The notes: generated from the sequence alone by a model not told the origin. A DNA stretch of 61,816 nucleotides from B13-G4 sp030606805 (GCA_030606805.1 JAUWFS010000001.1:1-61816), one strand, 5' to 3'; shown: positions 7,836 to 16,029, counted from the stretch's first letter. Program-made: numbers and translations.

Positions 7836-8162
7836 ATGTGGAATACGCCAACAGAAAAAGACTTAGCCAAAATCCCTAACCTATATGAAAGTGAAAATAT
7901 ATCAATGAAGGATAAACTGATACACCTTCACTTCTTTATTATGGGAAGCGATTGGTACATTGCCGAGTATAATGGGAAAGACCTGTTTTGGGGGTTTGTA
8001 ATTTTGAATGAGGATTATGAAATGGCTGAATGGGGTTTTATTTCGTTTGCGGAAATGAAAGAGATTATAGTAGAGCCGGGAATTGAAATTGAGTGCGAAC
8101 TCGGCTGGCAAATCAAAAAAGCCTGCGAGATAGAAAAAATTACAAGAGCTCAGGGATATTGA
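7836..8162 (+). CDS. DUF2958 family protein
   Basis: 108 aa. MWNTPTEKDLAKIPNLYE, then DKLIHLHFFIMGSDWYIAEY, then NEDYEMAEWGFISFAEM are the hallmark stretches of DUF2958, a family of small proteins in conjugative elements and phages. Biochemical function unknown. SD TAGGAGAAAAAC upstream. Confidence 0.85.
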   Translation: MWNTPTEKDLAKIPNLYESENISMKDKLIHLHFFIMGSDWYIAEYNGKDLFWGFVILNEDYEMAEWGFISFAEMKEIIVEPGIEIECELGWQIKKACEIEKITRAQGY

Positions 8163-8180
8163 AAAAAGGAGGTAAGTAGT

Positions 8181-8603
8181 ATGTCGGATACGTGTTATTT
8201 TCAGATAGATATTTTGAAAAAGGATAAAGAAAAAGTTGACGAGATTATGTTTGATCTTGAACCTGGCTCAAGATTGCGGTGGCCCGAAGAAGAGGATAAT
8301 GAAGACGGGACTGTAACGCTTATCGAGCATGAAGCAAGGTATGGTTATCTCGATCAGCGGAATAAGCTGGCAGAGGCCGGCATTGTTTTTCATGGACAGC
8401 ATGGCGCTGGTAGCTGTTATGGTGAATGCATCTTTGCATGTTACGATAAGCGACATGTAGAGGCAAACGCAATCGACTATGGTCCGGTTGCGCTGGTTAA
8501 TTGTAATGGGACTGTTGATATGTCATCTCTGAGAAATGCACAAAATTATTATCAAATCCTTGAATTGGTCAAAAAGTACTTTAAGGAAAAGGGAGCCGTT
8601 TAG
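8181..8603 (+). CDS. Hypothetical protein (140 aa)
   Basis: Strong SD (AAAAAGGAGGTAAG) before ATG 8181. It starts MSDTCYFQIDILKKDKE and contains HGAGSCYGECIFACYD, an unusual Gly/Cys-rich turn. No family recognised; it sits between DUF2958 and the helicase in one apparent operon. Confidence 0.6.
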   Translation: MSDTCYFQIDILKKDKEKVDEIMFDLEPGSRLRWPEEEDNEDGTVTLIEHEARYGYLDQRNKLAEAGIVFHGQHGAGSCYGECIFACYDKRHVEANAIDYGPVALVNCNGTVDMSSLRNAQNYYQILELVKKYFKEKGAV

Positions 8604-8615
8604 ACGTTATAGTAA

Positions 8616-11600
8616 ATGCAAACAATCAAGCTGACAGAGTTTCTAAAAAAATATCAAAATGAGATAGCGGCGTCGATAATCCGCGATTATCCCCCACTGT
8701 ATCAATTTTCGGCAAGAGATAAGTATGTGTCGGATATAAAGAAGTTACAGAGAAAGCCGTATCTGGCCCAGTTTGACAGTATTAGTGCCTTGGCGGAGCT
8801 ATACTCAAATGAAAATGGTAATTCTGCTATACTTGTTGGTGAGATGGGAGTTGGTAAGACCATTATTGCTATCGGATTGATTTATGTAGCGAAATTTAAA
8901 AAAATACTGATAATGTGCCCGCCGCACCTTGTTAAAAAATGGGAACGAGAGATTAGGCTCACAATCCCGACTGGTTGTGTGGAATGCCACCATTTGAAAA
9001 AATTTACTGATGTTGATCTGACTGTACCCCTGGCAAATGATGACAAGTTCCATTTTTTTATAGTGGGTAGGGAAAGGGCCAAATTGTCGTATCAGTGGAG
9101 GCCGGCATATAACATCAAGCAATACATAGAAACAGAAAATAAAGAGAACGGCGATAGCTCTTCGAGGGTAAAGGTCAAATATATAACCTGCCCTAAATGC
9201 GGGGGTCTTGTCTTGGATGCAGAGGGTATCCCTTTGAGTCCGGATGAGATGAAAAAGAAAAAGATGATCTGTGCCAGATGTGGAGAATTTCTCTGGCAGG
9301 CAAAAGAAACCGGTCCAAGACGATTTGCCATAGCAGAATATATAAAGAGGAAATACAAAGGTTTTTTTGATTTGTTGGTTGTTGATGAATGTTTTCCAGC
9401 AGGGACGAAAGTGAAGACAATTGATGGAGAAAGGAATATAGAACAAATATTGCCAGGCCAGCATGTTTTATCTTATGGTAAGAATGGTTTTGTGTATAAA
9501 CAAGTAACTCGTGTTTTTAAAAGATTGTCGCAAGAAGATTTTACGAAAGTAGAACACGAAGAAGGAATGTTGTTTTCAACTTTAAATCACGAAATTTATA
9601 CCTCGAAAGGTAAAATTGCGGCTGGCCTTCTTAGAAAATCGGATATTATTCAAGTTTTAAGCGAGGAAGGGAGTTATGAGAAAAAGAAGAAAACTGTCGG
9701 AGGAACACAAGCGAAAGATAGGAAAAGCGCAAGAGCTAGCTCAAATCAAAAATCCGGAATTAAGATATGCCACTTCAGCGAGAATGAAGAAAAACAATCC
9801 AACAAAGAATGCGGTTGTTCGACAAAAAATATCGGGTTCTTTAAAAGGAAAGGTCTTTCCAGCCAAAAGAGGTGGCCGTGGAACTGGATTAACAGAACCG
9901 CAAAAATTATTGTCTCAATCGTTGGGTGCAGTATGGGAAACAGAGATAACAGTAAATACGCAAAACGTCCATCATCCTTATCATTATTCTATAGATATTG
10001 CAAACGTATCATTAAAAATAGCTGTAGAATGCGATGGATTTTCGCATTGCCCAATATATGCTCAGGAAAGGGACAAGAGAAAAGATTTAACGCTGCTAAG
10101 ACTCGGATGGATTGTTCTACGATTCAGCAACAAGGAAATTATGGAGAATACAGAAGATGTGGTTCGAAAAATTATAAATTGCGAGGAAAAAAGATCGTCA
10201 GAACTAAAAACGTAAATATTAGACCAATAATAGTTTATAACCTCGAAGTACAAGATACGCACAGATATTTTGCTAACAATGTTTTGGTTGCAAATTGTCA
10301 CGAATATAAAGGAAGGGGGAGCGCACAAGGCTATGCCGCAGGCATTTTGGCTTCGGCCTGCAAGAGATCCCTTGCTATGACCGGAACTTTATTCGGAGGA
10401 TATAGCTCCACCCTATTCCATTTATTATACCGTTTATCATCAACGTTCAAGAAAGATTATGAGTATTCTCAAGTATCAAAATGGATTGATCACTATGGAA
10501 TATGGGAGAGAGTAACTAAGTTTAATGATGATGCTTATGGTGATAATATCCAAAGTAGAGGTCGTAAATATAGGTATGCACCCCGCGAAAAACCAGGAAT
10601 TTCGCCAGTGATCCTGCCAAAGTATCTTTTGGATAAGACTGTTTTTGTCAGACTTAGCGATATCGCTATAGATCTTCCTTCTTTGAGTGAGGAAATTATT
10701 GATGTTCAGATGTCCGAAGAGCAGACTGAAGCATATGATGAACTGTATGGTCAATTAAGAGGGGCCTTGCTTGCAGAATTACAGCGTGGGAATAAGTCCC
10801 TTCTGGCTGTCTATCTGCAAACATTATTAACTTATCCTGATCGGTGCACGGTTGGAGAACAGGTTTATAACAAAGATGAACAATTGATAGCTACTGCGCC
10901 GGCATTAAATAGTGATGTTTTGTATCCAAAAGAGCAGGCGATTGTTGATCTAATTAAAAAAGAAAAGGCTAATGGGAGAAGGGTTCTTGTGTATTGTACG
11001 CACACGAATCGTAGAGATGTTACTGCGCGGTTGCAGGAAAAGATTCAGTCGGACGGAAATGATATAAAATCGGAGATACTAAAAGCGAGTGTACCGGCAG
11101 AAAAGAGAGAAGCATGGATTCAGGAACATGCCGAAGATCTGGATTGTCTGATTACCAACTCGGCTCTTGTGCAGACCGGGCTTGATTTGATAGAATTTCC
11201 GACTGTGGCGTACTGTCAGGCGGGGTACTCGGTCTATACTTTAAGGCAGTCGTCTCGCCGGTCTTGGAGAATCGGTCAGGATAAGCCTGTCAAGATATAC
11301 TATTTCGTTTATGCCGCAACAATGCAGGAACAGGCCTTAAAGCTGTTAGCTTTGAAGATGAAAGCGAGCCTGATTATAGAAGGGGAGTTGGGTGAGGATG
11401 GTCTTGCTACGTACAATGTTGGAGATGACAACCTGTTTTATGAACTTGCCCGGAATATTGCTAATAATGTATCGATTGATGAGAGCCTGGATGTTTTATG
11501 GGGAAATGTACAAGAAAAAGAAAAGAAAAGTGCGGCTGACGATTTGTTAATTGAATCCCTTGATGATTATGAAGACAAGCCGGATCTTAATGGTGCGTTA

Positions 11601-11771
11601 AAAAGGCCGGTAATTGAAATAAAACAAAAATACAATCCTGAAATTTGGGATAAACTGTATAATATGATGTTACAAGATAGAGGAAGAAAGCAGGACTTGA
11701 AACGGAAACGACGAGAAAAAAGAGAAAAGATATTACCCTCTGATCGTCATCAACAGATGGGGTTATTTTAG
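8616..11771 (+). CDS. SNF2-type DNA helicase interrupted by an intein
   Basis: 1051 aa as encoded; 749 aa after excision of residues 259-560. Motif I is GEMGVGKT (residues 75-82). A zinc ribbon with two CxxC pairs (CPKC, CARC) lies near 190-230. The Walker B/DExH motif reads VVDE before the intein and CHEYKG after it, so the spliced host has DECH. Motif III is MTGTLFGG (near 587), and motif VI is SSRRSWRIGQDKP (near 880), a SNF2/SWI2 signature. SNF2 enzymes use ATP to translocate on duplex DNA; here it could act in replication, remodelling or anti-restriction. The basic C-terminus ends DRHQQMGLF. Without splicing the ATPase would be dead. Confidence 0.9.
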   Translation: MQTIKLTEFLKKYQNEIAASIIRDYPPLYQFSARDKYVSDIKKLQRKPYLAQFDSISALAELYSNENGNSAILVGEMGVGKTIIAIGLIYVAKFKKILIMCPPHLVKKWEREIRLTIPTGCVECHHLKKFTDVDLTVPLANDDKFHFFIVGRERAKLSYQWRPAYNIKQYIETENKENGDSSSRVKVKYITCPKCGGLVLDAEGIPLSPDEMKKKKMICARCGEFLWQAKETGPRRFAIAEYIKRKYKGFFDLLVVDECFPAGTKVKTIDGERNIEQILPGQHVLSYGKNGFVYKQVTRVFKRLSQEDFTKVEHEEGMLFSTLNHEIYTSKGKIAAGLLRKSDIIQVLSEEGSYEKKKKTVGGTQAKDRKSARASSNQKSGIKICHFSENEEKQSNKECGCSTKNIGFFKRKGLSSQKRWPWNWINRTAKIIVSIVGCSMGNRDNSKYAKRPSSLSLFYRYCKRIIKNSCRMRWIFALPNICSGKGQEKRFNAAKTRMDCSTIQQQGNYGEYRRCGSKNYKLRGKKIVRTKNVNIRPIIVYNLEVQDTHRYFANNVLVANCHEYKGRGSAQGYAAGILASACKRSLAMTGTLFGGYSSTLFHLLYRLSSTFKKDYEYSQVSKWIDHYGIWERVTKFNDDAYGDNIQSRGRKYRYAPREKPGISPVILPKYLLDKTVFVRLSDIAIDLPSLSEEIIDVQMSEEQTEAYDELYGQLRGALLAELQRGNKSLLAVYLQTLLTYPDRCTVGEQVYNKDEQLIATAPALNSDVLYPKEQAIVDLIKKEKANGRRVLVYCTHTNRRDVTARLQEKIQSDGNDIKSEILKASVPAEKREAWIQEHAEDLDCLITNSALVQTGLDLIEFPTVAYCQAGYSVYTLRQSSRRSWRIGQDKPVKIYYFVYAATMQEQALKLLALKMKASLIIEGELGEDGLATYNVGDDNLFYELARNIANNVSIDESLDVLWGNVQEKEKKSAADDLLIESLDDYEDKPDLNGALKRPVIEIKQKYNPEIWDKLYNMMLQDRGRKQDLKRKRREKREKILPSDRHQQMGLF
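9390..10295 (+). other. Intein inserted in the DECH motif of the helicase
   Basis: In-frame insertion of 302 residues. It starts with Cys (CFPAGTKVKTIDGERNIEQI, block A). Block B is LFSTLNHEIYT. The C-terminal blocks F and G are VYNLEVQDTHRYFANN and VLVAN, followed by Cys as the +1 extein residue. The usual penultimate His is Ala (VAN rather than VHN), a variant known from some inteins. The middle, about residues 350-530 of the precursor, is a basic, low-information translation because that DNA encodes another protein in a different frame (9676-10215). Confidence 0.88.
9676..10215 (+). CDS. Homing endonuclease nested out of frame inside the intein (NUMOD3 + DUF559/Vsr-like)
   Basis: 179 aa in the +1 frame relative to the intein, with its own SD (AGGAAGGGAG, 9664-9673) before ATG 9676. 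Two NUMOD3-like DNA-binding motifs open it (EEHKRKIGKAQ and VRQKISGSLKGK). A DUF559/Vsr-like nuclease follows: SIDIANVSLKIAVECDGFSH, then ERDKRKDLTLLRLGW and IVLRFSNKEI, with the acidic residues expected of that fold. The surrounding intein frame shows no stop across the whole 540 bases. This is the reverse of the usual arrangement, where the endonuclease is fused in frame within the intein. Confidence 0.85.
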   Translation: MRKRRKLSEEHKRKIGKAQELAQIKNPELRYATSARMKKNNPTKNAVVRQKISGSLKGKVFPAKRGGRGTGLTEPQKLLSQSLGAVWETEITVNTQNVHHPYHYSIDIANVSLKIAVECDGFSHCPIYAQERDKRKDLTLLRLGWIVLRFSNKEIMENTEDVVRKIINCEEKRSSELKT

Positions 11772-11780
11772 GATATCGGA

Positions 11781-12122
11781 ATGGATATTGGTAAAACTAT
11801 AAAATATTTACGCAAACAGATTCCGTTGTTTAAGTGTAAAAAAGGATGTACTGATTGTTGTGGACCAGTGCCGTTTTCGCAGTGGGAGTGGGATCAGGTT
11901 GCAAATCAAAAAGCTGCTGTGGATCTCACATGTCCTTATGCTACTAAAGATGGATGCGAAATTTATGAGCAAAGGCCAATTTTGTGCAGGCTGTTCGGGA
12001 CAGTATCTAAGATGAAATGTCCGTATGGATGTGGCCCTAATAAGATGTTGTCTCGGAAAAAAGAAAAGGAAATTATGAGCAAATATATGCAAATTATTGA
12101 TGTAACTGAAGAAATCTTATAA
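11781..12122 (+). CDS. YkgJ-family CxxCxxCC protein
   Basis: 113 aa with CKKGCTDCCG at residues 18-27, then CPYATKDGCEIYEQRPILCRLFG. This is the Cys-cluster pattern of the YkgJ family (putative zinc or iron chelating). Function in phages unknown. It follows the helicase by nine bases, so it is probably cotranscribed. A second, divergent family member lies at 37928. Confidence 0.85.
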   Translation: MDIGKTIKYLRKQIPLFKCKKGCTDCCGPVPFSQWEWDQVANQKAAVDLTCPYATKDGCEIYEQRPILCRLFGTVSKMKCPYGCGPNKMLSRKKEKEIMSKYMQIIDVTEEIL

Positions 12123-12128
12123 ATGAAC

Positions 12129-12156
12129 TTGACATTTATTGATTATGTGTTATGTT
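12129..12156 (+). promoter_or_regulatory. Candidate sigma70-type promoter
   Basis: TTGACA at 12129-12134 and TATGTT at 12151-12156 with a 16-base spacer, 31 bases before the ATG at 12188. The -10 box is weaker than in the other promoters. Confidence 0.5.
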
Positions 12157-12187
12157 AAATAGAAAGTGTATAAAGGAGACCATATAA

Positions 12188-12640
12188 ATGAAATCATATT
12201 ATCATTCGTGGGTACTGTCTGAAAGGTTGGCAGCTTTTTATGATAGCAAGGAAGATACGAAATATTTAGATGTTGAGGTAAAGGGATTCAAGCAGAAGTT
12301 AGTTTTAACAGCCAGGCCCAACTCACAATTTATGCCTGCTGCCAGTGGAAGTACATTTCTTCGTTGGGAACAGTCGTCCTATTGGAAATACGATCCCAAG
12401 CGCGTACTTGACCAGCTTAAGACTAAGATAAAGACAATTACGTTTCTTGGAGAAAAGTACCAGTCCTGGAAAAGTTTTATGGATTTTATTTGTAATGCTG
12501 ACATGGATAAAGATGAGGATAAATATCGTTCAACAGTGGATTTTCCGAAGTCGGTGGCAGTAGCCGTGCATCTGAAGGCTGAGGCTGATGGGAAGAAAAT
12601 GAGGGAGGTGCTAATAGATGCGCTGAGAGCGTATTTATAG
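12188..12640 (+). CDS. Hypothetical protein (150 aa)
   Basis: SD AAAGGAGACC before ATG 12188, immediately after a promoter. Aromatic-rich N-terminal half (MKSYYHSWVLSERL), then a helical C-terminus. I do not recognise it. Its own promoter suggests separate early control. Confidence 0.65.
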   Translation: MKSYYHSWVLSERLAAFYDSKEDTKYLDVEVKGFKQKLVLTARPNSQFMPAASGSTFLRWEQSSYWKYDPKRVLDQLKTKIKTITFLGEKYQSWKSFMDFICNADMDKDEDKYRSTVDFPKSVAVAVHLKAEADGKKMREVLIDALRAYL

Positions 12641-12650
12641 AAAAAGTATT

Positions 12651-12935
12651 ATGAAAAGAAAGATAGTTTTAGCTAAATTAGAAATTGCACATGCTCAGAT
12701 CAACATCAGTAAATCTTCTCAAGTGAAAACTCGACAAAGCCTAAAAAGCCTTGGTGAAGCGATATCTCTGTTGCAAAAACCATTCTGTGAATTTAAAGCT
12801 GCAACGGAGAAAGTACGTTTATCAATGATAGAATTGAAATTAAAAAGAATTGCTCAAGCAGGTCAAAGAGGAAAGCTTGCTGGGAGAAATCTAAGGACCA
12901 GGATTAATGCTAAGGGAGGTGAATTAGGTGCGTAG
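12651..12935 (+). CDS. Basic helical hypothetical protein (94 aa)
   Basis: A Lys/Arg-rich, mainly helical protein (KLEIAHAQINISKSSQ...). It could bind nucleic acid, but no motif shows this. Its 3' end overlaps the next gene by eight bases. Confidence 0.5.
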   Translation: MKRKIVLAKLEIAHAQINISKSSQVKTRQSLKSLGEAISLLQKPFCEFKAATEKVRLSMIELKLKRIAQAGQRGKLAGRNLRTRINAKGGELGA

Positions 12936-13107
12936 AAAAAGCAAAATAGTACAGACCTGTTGTGGTGGGATACCTCTTAGAAATGGACGGTGCAGTGTGT
13001 GCGGGGATGTTTTTCCTGAAGATGAAGACTTAAAAGTTCTGTGTTTACCCAGAACGAGAAAAAGGGCTAAGTCTTTTAATGAACCGTTTACCTCCGCAAG
13101 GGTCTGA
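12928..13107 (+). CDS. Small zinc-ribbon protein, GTG start (59 aa)
   Basis: GTG at 12928 is preceded by AAGGGAGGTG. The product reads CCGGIPLRNGRCSVCG, a compact zinc-ribbon pattern, followed by an acidic then basic tail. It overlaps the end of the gene before it. Unknown role. Confidence 0.6.
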   Translation: MRRKSKIVQTCCGGIPLRNGRCSVCGDVFPEDEDLKVLCLPRTRKRAKSFNEPFTSARV

Positions 13108-13146
13108 TAGTACATGATAATATTTACAAATGTCGTTATTTTCTTA

Positions 13147-13175
13147 TTGACAATACTATTTTTTTGATTTATGAT
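13147..13175 (+). promoter_or_regulatory. sigma70-type promoter
   Basis: TTGACA at 13147-13152 and TATGAT at 13170-13175 with a 17-base spacer. AAAACATAA follows directly. It precedes the membrane protein gene at 13218. Confidence 0.75.
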
Positions 13176-13217
13176 AAAACATAAAATATAAAACATATAA
13201 AACAAAGGAGATAAATT

Positions 13218-13481
13218 ATGAAACAGGAATTAGTATGTTCCTCATGTCCCAGATGTAAATCCAACAGAACATCTTTGATTCGCGGGAAAGATTATATGAT
13301 TATGGGATGGATTGTAATCGTTGTTGGTTTTTTACTTGCTCTCGTTCCCCCGCTTTGTCTTATCTGTATTCTTGCGGGTATTGGTCTTTTAGTGATATCC
13401 CCATTTATAAAGGATTCATATTTTTGCCAAGATTGCAAGCTCTCTTGGAAGCTAAACGAAGTGCCCTTTTTAAATCGATAA
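13218..13481 (+). CDS. Zinc-ribbon protein with two membrane segments (87 aa)
   Basis: CSSCPRC near the N-terminus and CQDC near the C-terminus bracket a hydrophobic hairpin (IVIVVGFLLALVPP and LICILAGIGLLVI). The likely topology puts both cysteine pairs on the same side of the inner membrane, where they could form one zinc site. SD AAAGGAGAT. It may act on the host membrane early in infection; that is inference. Confidence 0.65.
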   Translation: MKQELVCSSCPRCKSNRTSLIRGKDYMIMGWIVIVVGFLLALVPPLCLICILAGIGLLVISPFIKDSYFCQDCKLSWKLNEVPFLNR

Positions 13482-13536
13482 TCAAAACAGGAGAAAAAAA
13501 GATGTTTAAAGATATTACTAAAAGGAGGTAAAGAAG

Positions 13537-13950
13537 ATGATTGAAAAAATGTTTGGAAATAGAACAGCGCTTGAACCTGAGTACAAAGATGTAATGGCGG
13601 CCATAGACCTTGGGACCGAACATGTTGCTGAGGATTGGCCCTGGGGTAGAAGGCAACGATGCACGATGAGATTTTTTGTGGAGAAGAAATATCCAAACTC
13701 GAACAAGTTTTTTCAGGGTGAACGGTTTGTAAAACAGTCCACGATGAACGGGCGTACGTACAAGCCCAAGAAGGCGACATATGCCACCAGGGTCAAGATT
13801 ATTGAGCTTAATGGCAAAATTGGGCACGTGGAGTGGCATGCTGGCTCCGGTTCATTCGGTATCAGGCTTGAGGATGGTAACTACCTCAGCAAGACGTTTT
13901 TTGGTTCAGAGGCCAGACATCTTGCCGACATATTTTTTGATGCAATTTGA
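13537..13950 (+). CDS. Hypothetical protein (137 aa)
   Basis: SD AAAGGAGG before ATG 13537. It starts MIEKMFGNRTALEPEYKD and contains DLGTEHVAEDWPWGRRQR; the second half has a beta-rich HVEWHAGSGSFGIRLEDG. I recall similar phage proteins but no function. Confidence 0.65.
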   Translation: MIEKMFGNRTALEPEYKDVMAAIDLGTEHVAEDWPWGRRQRCTMRFFVEKKYPNSNKFFQGERFVKQSTMNGRTYKPKKATYATRVKIIELNGKIGHVEWHAGSGSFGIRLEDGNYLSKTFFGSEARHLADIFFDAI

Positions 13951-14002
13951 TTGCAGATAAGTATGTCAAAACAATATATATTTCTTTTTTGATATTTTTT
14001 CC

Positions 14003-14031
14003 TTGACACAATCATTTATTTAGTTTATGCT
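14003..14031 (+). promoter_or_regulatory. sigma70-type promoter
   Basis: TTGACA at 14003-14008 and TATGCT at 14026-14031 with a 17-base spacer, then TTTTAAAGCATAA, a variant of the shared downstream element. It drives the XRE-type regulator and the genes after it. Confidence 0.72.
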
Positions 14032-14075
14032 AATTTTAAAGCATAATATAAATAATTTACCAAGAGAGATATTAA

Positions 14076-14294
14076 ATGTTTCATAATGCACAGATAAAAA
14101 TATTAAGAGATAGCAGAGAGTGGTCACTTGCTGATGTTGTATTTGAATTGGCTAAGCTATCTCATCGTTATACCAGGCAAACGATTTCCAACTGGGAGCT
14201 AGGCGTAACAGAGCCAAAAGCTTCTGATATCGGTTGTTTGGCCGAAGTCTTTGGAGTATCTGTGCAGTCTTTTTTTAAACCAGAAATTGAGTAA
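14076..14294 (+). CDS. XRE/Cro-type HTH regulator (72 aa)
   Basis: A single helix-turn-helix: IKILRDSREWSLADVVFELA, then TRQTISNWELGVTEPKASDI, then LAEVFGVSVQSFF. This is the Cro/CI-type DNA-binding fold with no multimerisation domain. It is the first gene after the promoter at 14003, so it may control its own operon. The stop overlaps the next ATG (TAATG). Operator sites were not identified. Confidence 0.85.
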   Translation: MFHNAQIKILRDSREWSLADVVFELAKLSHRYTRQTISNWELGVTEPKASDIGCLAEVFGVSVQSFFKPEIE

Positions 14295-14488
14295 TGGGAT
14301 TGAGTATGCTGCTAAAAGTTATTGAAGACGGGATAGAAACATCATTCGAAATCGATACGGCCAGAGAGGCCGATGGAAAGCGTTGGGTGCAGATATGGCG
14401 GGCAAGTAAAAGTCTTTTTTCTGCTAAGTCTGTTGATGAGGCCGTAGATGAGATTGAGAAGATGCTGGCGTTAGAAGAACAGGAATAA
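14294..14488 (+). CDS. Small hypothetical protein (64 aa)
   Basis: Coupled to the regulator by a TAATG overlap and to the next gene by another. Short, mixed alpha/beta, with an acidic C-terminal helix (DEAVDEIEKMLALEEQE). No family recognised. Confidence 0.6.
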   Translation: MGLSMLLKVIEDGIETSFEIDTAREADGKRWVQIWRASKSLFSAKSVDEAVDEIEKMLALEEQE

Positions 14489-14520
14489 TGTACAAAAAAA
14501 AACATACGAAGGGAGGTATG

Positions 14521-15618
14521 ATGGAAGCAAAAAGAAAACAAGAAGAAAAGACCCAAGAAACACCAGGCAATGAGAAAAACAGTTTGGTACTCCTTGAAAT
14601 CGAAAAAGCCAAGAAAGCCGGCATGAATATGTTGTTGCCCAGTTCGGTGATTGAAGGTTTGGCCGAGTTCCATAGTCCTGTGATTGATTATGAGCAACTT
14701 TCACCCGAACCGACGGATGGTGATGTATATTTCCATACAGAAAGTGGGAAGTTTGCCCCTACAAAGCAGGGGCTTATGAAACTGGCTTTGTGTGCGGGTA
14801 TCATATGGGACCCGGTACGGCATAGGCGAACTGACAACAGAGGAGACAGGAATTACGTTTCCTTCCAGGCGGTTGCAGGTGTTAGAAAGGCTGATGGGAG
14901 TCTTGTCTGGCTGCCGGCAGAGTATGACATGGATTTTGAGGTAATTGAAGATAAACTCCAAAAACAATACAGGAAGAAGGCGAATGAACAAAAAAGCAAA
15001 ACCGAAGAGCAACGACAAGAATACGTTGATTACTGTGTAAGACGTGATCTTTTGTATAAACGGGAGCATAAGGTTAAGCTGTGCGAAACTGGGGCAATGA
15101 ATCGGGTTATAAGAATGCTTCTTGTTGGGTTAAAGGCAGGATATTCGAAGGCGGAGTTGAAGAAACCTTTTGTGGTGGCAAGAATAGTTTTTAAACCTGA
15201 CTATTCAGATCCGCAAATTCGTGACTTGATGATTCGGAGAGGCATTGACTCAATGACGTCTATCTATGGTGGAGAGAGCGCCGGAGAGATACATGGGGAA
15301 CCCCTCGCTTCTGATTTTTCTGATATTACACCCCTCGCTTCTGATGTTTCCAAGATGAGGCAAGAAAAACCAAAGAGCCCTCCCCAAGAAAATGATGAGC
15401 CGGAAGATAAAACGGGAGATGGTAACATAACAAATGCCGAAGCTGACTTTATGGCTTCTGATGACTCGTCTCAAATTAGCACGCTTAAAGCCCTGGCAAA
15501 AAGAAAAGATTATGACCTGAAACAATTAAAAAGGCCCCTTGATAAATTCACGGAAGCTGAGCGTAAAGGCTTTTTTGATAAGTTGATGGGAATGCCTGAT
15601 AGTGATATACCATTTTAA
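14521..15618 (+). CDS. Candidate recombination or ssDNA-annealing protein with SSB-like tail
   Basis: 365 aa from ATG 14521, chosen for GGGAGG four bases upstream; ATG 14518 and a coupled ATG at 14488 are alternatives. The body has GKFAPTKQGLMKLALCAGI, LPAEYDMDFEVIED and CETGAMNRVIRMLLVGLKAGY, a layout I associate with conserved phage proteins near SSB and recombination genes, but I cannot name a family. An acidic, disordered linker follows, then a C-terminus ending PDSDIPF, nearly identical to the tip of this phage's SSB (DDDIPF). It lies upstream of sbcD/sbcC. Role inferred from tail and neighbours. Confidence 0.6.
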   Translation: MEAKRKQEEKTQETPGNEKNSLVLLEIEKAKKAGMNMLLPSSVIEGLAEFHSPVIDYEQLSPEPTDGDVYFHTESGKFAPTKQGLMKLALCAGIIWDPVRHRRTDNRGDRNYVSFQAVAGVRKADGSLVWLPAEYDMDFEVIEDKLQKQYRKKANEQKSKTEEQRQEYVDYCVRRDLLYKREHKVKLCETGAMNRVIRMLLVGLKAGYSKAELKKPFVVARIVFKPDYSDPQIRDLMIRRGIDSMTSIYGGESAGEIHGEPLASDFSDITPLASDVSKMRQEKPKSPPQENDEPEDKTGDGNITNAEADFMASDDSSQISTLKALAKRKDYDLKQLKRPLDKFTEAERKGFFDKLMGMPDSDIPF

Positions 15619-15631
15619 TAATATTTTCGCC

Positions 15632-15733
15632 AGCCCGAGGCGGAATAGCCTGGTAGTTTGGCCGCTATCAGGCGAGGGAATATCGGGCTACTCCTGACCC
15701 TGTACTTGGGCAGAGGGGGATAATACTCTGCCC
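15632..15733 (+). ncRNA. Structured RNA candidate: two strong hairpins
   Basis: A G+C-rich island in the 154-base gap after 15618. Outer stem AGCCCGA (15632-15638) pairs with TCGGGCT (15683-15689). A symmetric 9/9 internal loop (GGCGGAATA / GAGGGAATA) leads to an inner 9-bp stem, 15648-15656 with 15665-15673. A second hairpin pairs GGGCAGAG (15708-15715) with CTCTGCCC (15726-15733), followed by a C-run that could pair with the G-run in its loop. No U-run follows, so it is not an ordinary terminator. It may be a cis-regulatory leader of the next small genes or a separate RNA. Confidence 0.55.
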
Positions 15734-15772
15734 ACCCCCCCCTCCACACAACAGTAAAGAAAGGATGGACTG

Positions 15773-15883
15773 ATGGGAATAAAGAAGATGGGCCTTTTGG
15801 GGTTACTTGGATTGTCGGTAATTTTGGTTGTTTTTACGATCTATGGCGTAATTCGATTTATAGAAAGGATGGGATGGTTATGA
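15773..15883 (+). CDS. Small membrane protein (36 aa)
   Basis: MGIKKMGLLGLLGLSVILVV followed by FTIYGVIRFIERMGWL: a single transmembrane helix with a short basic start. SD AAAGGATGG upstream of ATG 15773. It overlaps the next gene by four bases. Topology and role unknown. Confidence 0.55.
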   Translation: MGIKKMGLLGLLGLSVILVVFTIYGVIRFIERMGWL

Positions 15884-16029
15884 GTCTAAATAATATAACT
15901 ATAGGTACTGATGTAAGACGTTGCCCATATTGCGGGGAAGTGCTTTCTTTCAGAGATAGTAAAAGTTTTTGCAGGAAGTGTGAAAGAGAAATGCATAAAG
16001 TTGCTGTGGATTACGGGAAAAAATTATGA
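15880..16029 (+). CDS. Small zinc-ribbon protein (49 aa)
   Basis: Starts within the ATGA overlap with the membrane peptide. CPYCG and CRKCE form a zinc ribbon. Its stop overlaps the ATG of the following endonuclease. Confidence 0.6.
   Translation: MSLNNITIGTDVRRCPYCGEVLSFRDSKSFCRKCEREMHKVAVDYGKKL

Noticed and set aside
8805..9464. Long minus-strand frame (219 codons) opposite the helicase
   Set aside because: It lies antisense to conserved helicase motifs, has no recognisable domain or SD, and every supported gene in the window is on the plus strand.
9390..10295. Group I intron instead of intein
   Set aside because: Blocks A, B, F and G of an intein are present in frame on both sides and Cys +1 restores the DECH motif; no splice-site RNA features are needed.
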